The notes under the pieces are model-generated. The model made no database searches. It worked only from the letters and a program-made list of their open reading frames with translations, and was not told the origin of the DNA. From an uncultured Bacteroidales bacterium (GTDB lineage: Bacteria; Bacteroidota; Bacteroidia; Bacteroidales; F082): DNA of 58,485 nt. Location: NCBI GenBank assembly GCA_947166105.1, contig CAMVCZ010000019.1, positions 1-58,485 of the forward strand, given 5' to 3'. The position numbers were made by a program, and so were the translations under genes. Positions 23,719 through 31,603 of the stretch are shown piece by piece. Positions within the stretch are counted from its first letter, which is position 1. The number at the start of each line of letters is the position of its first letter.

Positions 23719-25134
23719 ATGACATCCCGCACACAAACCATATTGTTCGCGCTAACTGCGGTGCTTTTGTTCGCCTCGATGCTGCAAAACATATTCAACT
23801 TGCCGATATTCAAGCCGTTGAAAGGTGTTGTAGTGGAGGAGGCCAAGCCGGAATTTACCTTTCGGAACTGTTGCGACGGTAGCTTCCAGCAGCAGGTGGA
23901 GCCATATTTGAAACAGCATCTCGGCTGCCGCGAGCCGCTGATTCGCCTTTATAACCAGTACCTTTGGGATTGCTATGGCAAGACACCCGTCACCGAGGGG
24001 CAGGTCACTTTTGGCAAGGACGGCTGGATGTATGAGCCGTGGGTGGTGGCCGACCACTACCAACGGCAGTTCCGCTACTATGCCTCCGACTCCACCCAAA
24101 TGGCAACCATGCTCTCCGAAGAGGCGCAAAGGGTGCTTCAATTGCAGGAAATCCTCGATTCATACGGCATCAAATTGTTCGTGTGCTTGGTGCCGGCAAA
24201 AGACTTGATTTGTCCCGAATATCTTCCTGAAAACCAAGACACAAGGCTTGACAATGAGCCAAAGATTTCGGCGCGGTTCTTCAACGAGGAGGAATACACT
24301 CGCATTGGCGTGAACCACCTCAACTTGGAGCAATGGTTCCTGCAAATCAAGGACACGGCGGACTTCATGCTGTTTCCGAAGACGGGCACGCATTGGTCGC
24401 GATACGCCGCCCTGCAAGGTGCCGACACGCTTATCCGATACATGGAGCATTTGGGGGGTATCAACATGCACAACCTCGTCATCGGGCCGAGGTATCTCCA
24501 CCGCGCCATCGACCCCGACGACGACCTTGAGAGCCTGCTCAACCTGATGAGGCCGCTCCCCAGACCAAAGTATTGGTATGCCGATGTGAAGGCCGACGAC
24601 GACACCACCGCCGTCAAGCCGAAAATCATCGTCATCGGCGACTCGTTCTGGTGGACCATCGCAGCGCAACTTCCCTTTGGCGAATTCTTTTCCGAGTCGC
24701 CTTATTGGTATTACAACAGCACCGTTTATTACGACCCACGCTACAACTCCGTCGATGAGTTCGACTTGGCCGAAGAGCTGCTCACCGCCGACTTTGTCGT
24801 GCTATTCTATTGTGCCACACAACAATACCGCATGAACGACGGCTTCACCCAAAAAGCGATTGAGGCCTTGGGGCAAATGCCAGAGGGCGTGGATTGGGAT
24901 TCGACGGCCTACATCGAGCGCGAAATCCAAAAGACCATCGCCCGACTGTTGGCCGACCACAACTCAATGGACATGATACGCGAAAAGGCGGAAACCAACG
25001 GCTTTTCCATCGAGGAACAGCTCCGCGCCGATGCCGAATGGATCATCAATTACCAAATCCTGCAAGGCACCTTCAACTGGCCTATTAGAAAAAAAGAAAC
25101 AAACACAAAATCAGAAGACTATGGTATTCAGTAG
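23719..25134 (+). CDS. AlgJ/AlgX-like SGNH O-acetyltransferase-related protein, copy 1
   Basis: Periplasmic protein with one N-terminal anchor (about 7-25), 471 aa. It resembles AlgJ-type partners that pass acetyl groups from an AlgI-type MBOAT to an exopolysaccharide. Shared blocks with the two paralogs are QVEPYLKQHLGCREPLIRLYNQYLWD (58-83) and the SGNH serine in VIGDSF (S309). The histidine region reads GTHW (H225), so the usual aspartate of the DxHW dyad is replaced by G223. The C-terminal tail KAETNGFSIEEQLRADAEWIIN is shared with the paralogs. The 3' end overlaps the MBOAT gene by 14 bases, so the two are translated together. Substrate unknown. Confidence 0.8.
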   Translation: MTSRTQTILFALTAVLLFASMLQNIFNLPIFKPLKGVVVEEAKPEFTFRNCCDGSFQQQVEPYLKQHLGCREPLIRLYNQYLWDCYGKTPVTEGQVTFGKDGWMYEPWVVADHYQRQFRYYASDSTQMATMLSEEAQRVLQLQEILDSYGIKLFVCLVPAKDLICPEYLPENQDTRLDNEPKISARFFNEEEYTRIGVNHLNLEQWFLQIKDTADFMLFPKTGTHWSRYAALQGADTLIRYMEHLGGINMHNLVIGPRYLHRAIDPDDDLESLLNLMRPLPRPKYWYADVKADDDTTAVKPKIIVIGDSFWWTIAAQLPFGEFFSESPYWYYNSTVYYDPRYNSVDEFDLAEELLTADFVVLFYCATQQYRMNDGFTQKAIEALGQMPEGVDWDSTAYIEREIQKTIARLLADHNSMDMIREKAETNGFSIEEQLRADAEWIINYQILQGTFNWPIRKKETNTKSEDYGIQ

Positions 25135-26587
25135 CAATGTTTTCCTTTTATATTTCATGCCAATTTTCTTCCTCGTCTACTTCCTGACACCGAAGAAAGT
25201 CCGCAACTACGTCCTCCTGCTCGCCTCGTTGGTGTTCTACGCCTACGGTGCGCCAGATTTCATCATCCAACTCGTGGCCTCAACAGTGGCCAACTTCTTC
25301 TTGGTCAAGTGGATGTGCAAGACGGAGAAACGAGGGCTGAAGAAACTGCTCTGCGGCCTCTCCATCATCATCCCGATTGGGCTGCTGCTGTTCTACAAAT
25401 ACGGCAACTTCACGATGGAGAACCTGAATCTGATTTTGGGTCTGACAGGTCACGCGCCGCTCACTTGGAGGCGCATTTTGCTGCCCATCGGCATCTCGTT
25501 CTTCTCGTTCCAAAGCGTCACCTACACCTTGGACACCTATCGCGGCGTGAACAAGCCGATGGAGAAACTCACTGATTTTGTGTTGTATATCACCATGTTC
25601 CCGCAACTGATTGCCGGTCCCATCATCCGCTACTGCGACGTGGCCGACCAAATCCGCAGCCGCGAGTCGACGATGGCAGACCGTTTGCAAGGATTCTACC
25701 GCTTCGTCATCGGTCTGTGCAAGAAAATCCTCATCGCCGACGTGATTGGCGCACAGGTGGATGCCATTCTCGGCCCAGCCAACTTCAGCCTTTTGGACGC
25801 AGGCCAAATCACCGACATCTTCACCCGCGTGGCGGCCTTGGATAGCACCACGGCGTGGATTGTGTCGTTGGCCTACACCTTCCAAATCTATTTCGACTTC
25901 GCCGGCTACAGCGACATGGCCATCGGCCTCGGGCGCATGATGGGCTTCAAGTTCCCCGAAAACTTCGACAACCCCTATACTTCTGGCTCCATCACCGAGT
26001 TTTGGCGGCGTTGGCACATGACCCTAGGCGCGTTCATTATGAACTACCTCTACATCCCGCTCGGCGGCAACCGCAAGGGCAAAGGCCGCATGTATTTCAA
26101 CCTGTGGGTCTGCTTCCTCCTGTCGGGATTGTGGCATGGCGCGTCGTGGAACTTCTTGGTTTGGGGTGCGTTGCACGGCCTTTTCATCTGCCTCGACAAG
26201 CTCTTCCTCGGCAAGGTGATGAAGAAAATCGGGCGGGTGCCGAGCGCCGTCCTCACCTTCCTCTTGGTAAACTTAATCTGGGTGTTCTTCCGCATCGAGG
26301 ATTTCAGCTTGGCTTGGCTGCTCATCAAGCGGATGTTCGCTTTCGAGTTCACGCTGCTGCCGTTCAGTGCTAACGCGCAACTTTACACCACGATGATTGT
26401 GGCGGCCTTCTTCTCTTTCCTCACGCTGACCAAGTTCGGCCAAAAGGCGCAAGAGAAGGTGTATTTCACCGAATATACTGACATCCAACACATTGTCGTT
26501 TGGATTGTGGCCGCTTTCGCCTTCGTTTTCTGCGTGGCCGCCTTGAATGCCACCGATTTCAGCCCGTTCATCTATTTCAGATTCTGA
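25121..26587 (+). CDS. AlgI-type MBOAT O-acyltransferase
   Basis: Multi-pass inner-membrane acyltransferase, 488 aa from the ATG at 25121, which overlaps the preceding gene. It is predicted to move acetyl groups from a cytosolic donor across the membrane for O-acetylation of a surface polysaccharide. MBOAT hallmarks are FAGYSDMAIGLGRMMGFKFPENFDNPY (260-286), EFWRRWHMTLGAFIMNYLYIPLGG (293-316, H299) and LSGLWHGASWNFLVWGALHG (334-353), whose H339 is the invariant catalytic histidine. The N terminus VFSSNVFLLYFMPIFFLVYF is typical. It is flanked on both sides by AlgJ-like genes, so it is probably the shared membrane component. Confidence 0.93.
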   Translation: MVFSSNVFLLYFMPIFFLVYFLTPKKVRNYVLLLASLVFYAYGAPDFIIQLVASTVANFFLVKWMCKTEKRGLKKLLCGLSIIIPIGLLLFYKYGNFTMENLNLILGLTGHAPLTWRRILLPIGISFFSFQSVTYTLDTYRGVNKPMEKLTDFVLYITMFPQLIAGPIIRYCDVADQIRSRESTMADRLQGFYRFVIGLCKKILIADVIGAQVDAILGPANFSLLDAGQITDIFTRVAALDSTTAWIVSLAYTFQIYFDFAGYSDMAIGLGRMMGFKFPENFDNPYTSGSITEFWRRWHMTLGAFIMNYLYIPLGGNRKGKGRMYFNLWVCFLLSGLWHGASWNFLVWGALHGLFICLDKLFLGKVMKKIGRVPSAVLTFLLVNLIWVFFRIEDFSLAWLLIKRMFAFEFTLLPFSANAQLYTTMIVAAFFSFLTLTKFGQKAQEKVYFTEYTDIQHIVVWIVAAFAFVFCVAALNATDFSPFIYFRF

Positions 26588-26590
26588 GCC

Positions 26591-28321
26591 ATGAAAAAGA
26601 ACAGTTTCATCAAGATTCTTCTTTTTGTGCTGACGATGGCGTTGCTGTTCGTTTTCGCCGTCCAGCAAAGGGCCAAGATATGGACTTTCAAGCCGTTGGA
26701 CGGTGTTTTTGAACCCACGCCACAACCTGAACTGACTTTTGAAACCTATCGCACGGCAAAGTTCCAGTCGCAAGTGGAGCCTTACCTCAAGGAGAATATG
26801 GGGTTCCGTGAGCCGTTGATTCGTTTCTACAACCAGTTTTTGTACGACTTTTTCCGAAAGACCTACAGCGAGGAAGTCGTCATCGGCAAAGACCATTGGT
26901 TTTATTTCAAGCAGCATGTGAACGAATACTACGGCACAGAAATGTATCGCTGGCAAAGCACACCCGAAGAAGCCCGCGAAACCTACGACCGCGAAGCAAG
27001 GCTGATGTGGAAACTGAGAAATGTGTTGAACGAATACGGTATTGAATTTCTGATGTTTATGGCTCCCGACAAAGGCTTTCTCTATCCTGAACACATGCCC
27101 TACCGCCACCACGACACCACCACCATCAACGCGAGGGAGTATTATTCACAAAAGTTCGAAGAATACGGATTCCCTTACATCGAGATGACAAAATGGTTTT
27201 TGGACCTGAAAGCCGCCGACACCCTTCCCTATTCGCTGTTCTCGCAGTCGGGGGCACACTGGGGCTTTTCGGCGGTGCTTGCTGCCGATTCGGTGTTTCG
27301 CCTGATGGAGCAACTGAAAGGCTGCTCGTTGCCTAAAATGCAAATCGGGCCGTTGCGCGAAAGTTCGGAACAGACCTTGGAAGGCGACCATGATTTGGAA
27401 AAAACAATCAATCTGATGCGCGAAGTTCCACATCGTTACGACAGGCTCCTCGATGCCGAAGTGACCGTGGTGGCCGATTCAGCCGACTTGAAACCCAATG
27501 TGCTTTTCGTCGGCAACTCGTTCCTCTGGAGAATGCATTACTACATCCCGTTTGACGACATGTTCAGCCATTCCGAGTATTGGTTCTACAATTCCACCGT
27601 GTATTCAGGCGACAATTATACGCATGTCCAAAACGTGAGCGACTTGGATCTTCTCACGAAACTGTTGGATGCAGATTTTGTGGTGTGGTTTACCGACGGC
27701 AACCAAATGTATAAGGTGAGTTACGGATTTGTGGAGTCGGCACTGATGGAACTCTGCCTTAGCGAGGAACAAATGACCGAGCATCGCCAGCATCTGATGG
27801 ACAGTTTGGGCAACGACCCATCGACAATGAAAGAACTGGAGGGAGTCGATGCCGAGAAACTTCAAAGCAAACTTTGGTTGAAGGCCAACCTGCTCATGCA
27901 GAAAGATCCCGAAAGGCACTTCCCCGAAATAGCCGGCGACAGCATCCCGACAGCGCGAAACCCCAGAATCAAAGAAGTCTTGGCCATCCGCGACATCGAG
28001 AAGGATTCGGCTTGGATGTTCAACATGCGGTGCCAAACGGTCATACGAAACACCTCATTGGAAAACATCCTGAAAATGGAAGCACAAAACGTGCTGAACG
28101 GCAGGCCATTGCTGCGCGACGAACCCGAAGCATCGTCGCGAGCCAACTATGTGGAAAGCCTTGTGAGAGACATGGTTGAACTCATCCGCACCGTCCCTGA
28201 CATGATGGAACAAATCAGAATAAAAGCCGAAACCAACGGCATGACCTTCGAGGAGCAACTCCACGCCGATGCCGCTTGGATCATCAACAACAAAATTGAG
28301 CAAGGCGAAATCGTGTTCTGA
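26591..28321 (+). CDS. AlgJ/AlgX-like SGNH protein, copy 2 (variant active site)
   Basis: Paralog of the upstream gene, 576 aa, about 100 residues longer because of a helical charged stretch after residue 370. It has one N-terminal membrane anchor (7-25). Shared blocks are FQSQVEPYLKENMGFREPLIRFYNQFLYDFF (58-88) and YWFYNSTVY. The SGNH motif reads GNSF (S310, N309) rather than GDSF, and the dyad reads GAHW (H223), lacking the aspartate. It could be a weakened enzyme, a carbohydrate-binding partner or an enzyme with altered chemistry. The tail KAETNGMTFEEQLHADAAWIIN is conserved. It begins three bases after the MBOAT stop. Its stop abuts that of the convergent CotH-family gene with no spacer (TGATCA). 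Confidence 0.77.
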   Translation: MKKNSFIKILLFVLTMALLFVFAVQQRAKIWTFKPLDGVFEPTPQPELTFETYRTAKFQSQVEPYLKENMGFREPLIRFYNQFLYDFFRKTYSEEVVIGKDHWFYFKQHVNEYYGTEMYRWQSTPEEARETYDREARLMWKLRNVLNEYGIEFLMFMAPDKGFLYPEHMPYRHHDTTTINAREYYSQKFEEYGFPYIEMTKWFLDLKAADTLPYSLFSQSGAHWGFSAVLAADSVFRLMEQLKGCSLPKMQIGPLRESSEQTLEGDHDLEKTINLMREVPHRYDRLLDAEVTVVADSADLKPNVLFVGNSFLWRMHYYIPFDDMFSHSEYWFYNSTVYSGDNYTHVQNVSDLDLLTKLLDADFVVWFTDGNQMYKVSYGFVESALMELCLSEEQMTEHRQHLMDSLGNDPSTMKELEGVDAEKLQSKLWLKANLLMQKDPERHFPEIAGDSIPTARNPRIKEVLAIRDIEKDSAWMFNMRCQTVIRNTSLENILKMEAQNVLNGRPLLRDEPEASSRANYVESLVRDMVELIRTVPDMMEQIRIKAETNGMTFEEQLHADAAWIINNKIEQGEIVF

Positions 28322-30121
28322 TCAATACCTGACGATGCGTTGGGTGGAGCCGTTCACTTTCATAACATAAACTCCAGGAGCCAGAATCGGTTGGATGGTG
28401 GTTTCAAAGAATTCTTCCCTCACCATATAGGTTTGTGAAAACACCCTGCGACCCAACAAATCGTAGATGGCAATATCAATTTGCCCCGAACCATACGGCT
28501 TGAGACGCAAATGCAACTCACCCGTTGAAGGATTGGGATAGCATTGCAGAACGACCTCTTCTTGTTTTGGAAGTGACGATAGATTGTGTAGCTCCGTAGA
28601 ATAATATTGGTGACGTATGCGAAGAAACTCATCAGCTTTGTCCATATCCGCAAGCCATCTGTCTCGCCCTGTCGGGAAACCGAAACGATACGACTGTGCA
28701 TCTATCTCTCCCTCAACAGTTTGACCATATTGCTCCAACACTGGTTTCATAAAATCATAACCGAGAAATGTTTCGCTAAGTTGGTAATATCTATCGCAAA
28801 AAGCATCAAGAAACGACTGGTTTTCCATAAAACGCTGGAATACCAAACTGCTTAGGTCTTGGTTGAGGGAATATTCAATCGCTTGATATTCAGGTCGTGT
28901 GAAGCAGCCGTCGCCGTCATAGAAAATCCATCGGAAAGGTGTTCCCGTTTCGGCTTGCCAAAACATCACATTGTTGGCAGGCCAGTCGAGGTTGGCCGAA
29001 AAGGTCTCGAAAAGCATGTAGTCGATGAAATTGTGTACATCGATGTGGGAATAGGCGAAGGCCGAATCTTCGGGCTGGGTAAGGTCGGCGGTCATCATCC
29101 AATTGAGGATTTCTCTCCATTCCGAAGGGTCGCCGTAATGGGGAACGCCCCAATATTTAATCATGTTCACTTTCTCAAGGTCAACATTGAAATGGTCTTC
29201 CAAATAGCGCTCGTCATTCGATTCCTCAAGAGTGTAAATGCCCCAATATTCGCCGTTGATGAAGACCACCGTTTGGCGCACAGCCATCACCTCAATGTCA
29301 AGTTGGCCAGCAATACGGTTCGACAAGTATTCCTGACCTCCAGTTTGTAGCCAGTTGCTGCAACGGAAAGGATGCAGCTTGAGGTGCTTGAACTTTTCGA
29401 CGGACGTGGTTTCGAAAAAGCGGTGCGAGAAGCGTTTTTTGCCGTATTCCTCACGGGCATAAAGTTTCATGCCTTTTTGCTGGAACCATCGTGAGGCACC
29501 ACCGTGGGTTCTCATTCCGCACTCTTGGTTGATACCTTGGTTGTCAGGTTCGTAGAACTCCAAATTGATCAATCTTTCCCATTCCCGGCCTCTCATGGTG
29601 TAATTGCCAGTAGCGGTGGAATCGGTATAGTCATAATGGACACCAGGAACAAAAATGCCTGTCTCATAATCGAATAGGGCTAACGAATCGGCTGCAATGG
29701 AAAGCACTGGCAGGCCGTGCAAATCGCAACCCAAAGCTCGAATGAAATAACTTTGTGTGGTTACAGGACCGATGCAACTGTCGTTTTCGTCGAACACGGC
29801 GGCACGGATGACGATGCAATGCTGGATGCTATCGGGAAGGTAGAAAACTGAAGGAATGGTGTTATTAATGGTGTAAATATTTGATTCAGAATACATTTCT
29901 TCATTCAAAACCAAAGGCTCAAAGTATTGCCGCGATTGCGCTGTGGGTCGGTTACCATTGGTTGTGTAGCGGATATGGCCTTGAGGGTAGGTGCTGAACA
30001 TTTCCAGTTCAAAGGTTTCCTCATAAAAGCCGCCATTGGCCGAAAAGAGGACCTTCCAGTCTTGAGCCGCTGCCGAAAGCGAGGCGAAGCATAACAATAT
30101 GGCGAACAGGAGTCTTTTCAT
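28322..30121 (-). CDS. secreted CotH kinase-family protein with T9SS sorting domain
   Basis: Exported protein, 599 aa. A signal peptide ends at SLSAAAQ, near residue 19. A small N-terminal beta domain (HIRYTTNGNRPT, chitobiase/Fn3-like) leads into the CotH domain. RTHGGASRWFQQKGMKLYAREEYGKKRF (about 200-227) gives the lysine of the kinase-like fold, followed by LEESNDERYLEDHF and the metal-binding FYDGDGCF. The C-terminal 70 residues are a type A T9SS domain (LQCYPNPSTGELHLRL to GSTQRIVRY). CotH kinases phosphorylate spore-coat proteins; the role in Bacteroidota is not known. The start at 30121 is chosen because the signal peptide begins there. It is separated from the AlgJ copy 3 gene by 24 bases containing a -7 box. 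Confidence 0.86.
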   Translation of the reverse strand: MKRLLFAILLCFASLSAAAQDWKVLFSANGGFYEETFELEMFSTYPQGHIRYTTNGNRPTAQSRQYFEPLVLNEEMYSESNIYTINNTIPSVFYLPDSIQHCIVIRAAVFDENDSCIGPVTTQSYFIRALGCDLHGLPVLSIAADSLALFDYETGIFVPGVHYDYTDSTATGNYTMRGREWERLINLEFYEPDNQGINQECGMRTHGGASRWFQQKGMKLYAREEYGKKRFSHRFFETTSVEKFKHLKLHPFRCSNWLQTGGQEYLSNRIAGQLDIEVMAVRQTVVFINGEYWGIYTLEESNDERYLEDHFNVDLEKVNMIKYWGVPHYGDPSEWREILNWMMTADLTQPEDSAFAYSHIDVHNFIDYMLFETFSANLDWPANNVMFWQAETGTPFRWIFYDGDGCFTRPEYQAIEYSLNQDLSSLVFQRFMENQSFLDAFCDRYYQLSETFLGYDFMKPVLEQYGQTVEGEIDAQSYRFGFPTGRDRWLADMDKADEFLRIRHQYYSTELHNLSSLPKQEEVVLQCYPNPSTGELHLRLKPYGSGQIDIAIYDLLGRRVFSQTYMVREEFFETTIQPILAPGVYVMKVNGSTQRIVRY

Positions 30122-30130
30122 ATTCCGCCG

Positions 30131-30138
30131 CAAAAATA
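30131..30138 (-). promoter_or_regulatory. -7 box of the CotH-family gene
   Basis: Minus strand TATTTTTG in the short gap before the start. Transcription from it would begin only a few bases before the ATG, so an almost leaderless message is implied; read-through from the upstream AlgJ-like gene is also likely. Confidence 0.5.
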
Positions 30139-30145
30139 GCAAAAA

Positions 30146-31483
30146 TCAATCATTTTCGCCTATGTTGGTTTGATTTCCTTCGTTTTCGATGAGCCACTTG
30201 GCATCGAGTTCAAGCATTTCCTCAAGCGTAACGCCCTTGCTTTCAGCCTTTTCTTGAATCATTTCCATCAGTTCAGGCTTGGCCTCCATCTCGTTCATCT
30301 TCAACGCGACTTTCACCTTTTCGGGATCCTTGATGGCAGCCAAAGCATCTTCAACAAAGCCATTCGTTCCACGAACCCATTGGTAGCCAACGGAATAAAC
30401 AATCACAAAATCCACGTTGAGTATGCTCCTCAATCGATTGATTTCATTGATTTGGTAGGTTTTCTTGTCGAAGCCTTTGAAGACCTTGTCGTAATAGAAC
30501 CAATTCTCGTAATAGGAAACCAATTCCCTGATGGGCATCAGGCACTCGAAAGCGAAGATAAACGAGTCGCCGACAAAAAGCACCCTCGGTTTGCGCGTGG
30601 TGCTGTCGGTCTCCACACTGACGTGCGCGGTGTAGTTGGGTGTGTCGTTCTTGACCTTGAACAAGAGGTTGAGCGTGGCCTCGTCGTCTTGCCGACCCTC
30701 GTATTTTTTTGCGGTGATGCTGTCGATTCTCAGCGTCGGGATGTTGAAAGGGCAAAGGCTGTCCATCAACCGGAACAGGGAATCATAGCCGTAAGCCGAC
30801 GAGAATGTCCAATGCGTGTCCATCGGCATGAACAACAGACGCGATGATGTGTCGGAAATCGATGCAAACCAACTCGTCATGTCGATGTTGGGAAAGCCCG
30901 TTTCCTTGAATCTTTTTGAAAAGTATTGTGACGGGTTGGTAGTCAACGATTTGAGTTGATTGTCAATCGGAGGAAGGTGTTCCGGATATACGAAAGCCTT
31001 GTCAGGAGCAATAAAAGTGAGCAGTTCTATGCCGTGGTCGCGTTTCAGGATATCACGCAGCTCGTTCATCATGTCCACTTGATGCTCAATGTATTCCGTT
31101 AGTTTTTCATCCGACTCGAAAAACTTGGCCGCTTCTTGGCCGTAATAGTCGAGCACACCCGGGCGGTAATACATCCAATGGTCTTTGCCCGGATAGAAGA
31201 ATTCGTTGCAAGAGACCTTCCAGAGGGAATAGCGGAATTGGTTGTAAGTGCGGATTCCCAACTCTCGGAAAGCGAAATTCTCCCGCAGGTGGCGTTCCGC
31301 TTGACCTTGAAAGTCGCCGCTTTTATAGCTTTGCATGGTCAACACAGGCTTGGGTGCATCCTTAGGGTCGTTCTTTAACGTCCAGCGGTCAAGGCTAAAC
31401 GGCTGCCATTCGGTTTGCACCCAAAGCAGCAGCAGAAAAGCCATGCTCAGCGTCCAAAGGATATGTTTCACCCATTTGTTCAT
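30146..31483 (-). CDS. AlgJ/AlgX-like SGNH O-acetyltransferase-related protein, copy 3
   Basis: Third paralog, 445 aa, on the opposite strand from the first two. It has an N-terminal anchor (about 7-24) and shares FQGQAERHLRENFAFRELGIRTYNQFRYSLW (58-88) with them. This copy keeps the complete AlgJ-like active site: D222-T-H224-W and GDSF with S307. The tail KAESKGVTLEEMLELDAKWLIEN matches the shared C-terminal motif. It is probably the catalytically competent acetyl acceptor/donor partner for the MBOAT or for another AlgI outside the window. It is followed by the CotH-family gene on the same strand. Confidence 0.82.
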   Translation of the reverse strand: MNKWVKHILWTLSMAFLLLLWVQTEWQPFSLDRWTLKNDPKDAPKPVLTMQSYKSGDFQGQAERHLRENFAFRELGIRTYNQFRYSLWKVSCNEFFYPGKDHWMYYRPGVLDYYGQEAAKFFESDEKLTEYIEHQVDMMNELRDILKRDHGIELLTFIAPDKAFVYPEHLPPIDNQLKSLTTNPSQYFSKRFKETGFPNIDMTSWFASISDTSSRLLFMPMDTHWTFSSAYGYDSLFRLMDSLCPFNIPTLRIDSITAKKYEGRQDDEATLNLLFKVKNDTPNYTAHVSVETDSTTRKPRVLFVGDSFIFAFECLMPIRELVSYYENWFYYDKVFKGFDKKTYQINEINRLRSILNVDFVIVYSVGYQWVRGTNGFVEDALAAIKDPEKVKVALKMNEMEAKPELMEMIQEKAESKGVTLEEMLELDAKWLIENEGNQTNIGEND

Positions 31484-31506
31484 TTAGGAATCCGTTGTTC
31501 GTGCCG

Positions 31507-31514
31507 CAAAAATA
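31507..31514 (-). promoter_or_regulatory. -7 box of AlgJ-like copy 3
   Basis: Minus strand TATTTTTG, 23 bases before the start. The surrounding GATTTTTGCTATTTTTGCGG is identical to that before the CotH-family gene. Confidence 0.65.
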
Positions 31515-31556
31515 GCAAAAATCGGCCATTGGATGTCCCAACGGCCGATTTTTTCG
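31515..31556 (-). terminator. terminator of the S46 peptidase gene
   Basis: AATCGGCCATTGG and CCAACGGCCGATT form a 13-bp stem with one mismatch, with T runs on both strands; the leftward direction serves the peptidase gene. Its 3' side runs into the promoter of the next gene. Confidence 0.8.
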
Positions 31557-31603
31557 TTTTTGTCATTTGCGGCTGCCGTGGTACGACAGCCCTACAAACC
31601 TAT

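Noticed and set aside
23719..31483. Alginate biosynthesis locus
   Set aside because: Only the AlgI/AlgJ-type acetylation proteins are present; no alginate polymerase (Alg8/Alg44), epimerase or lyase genes are seen.
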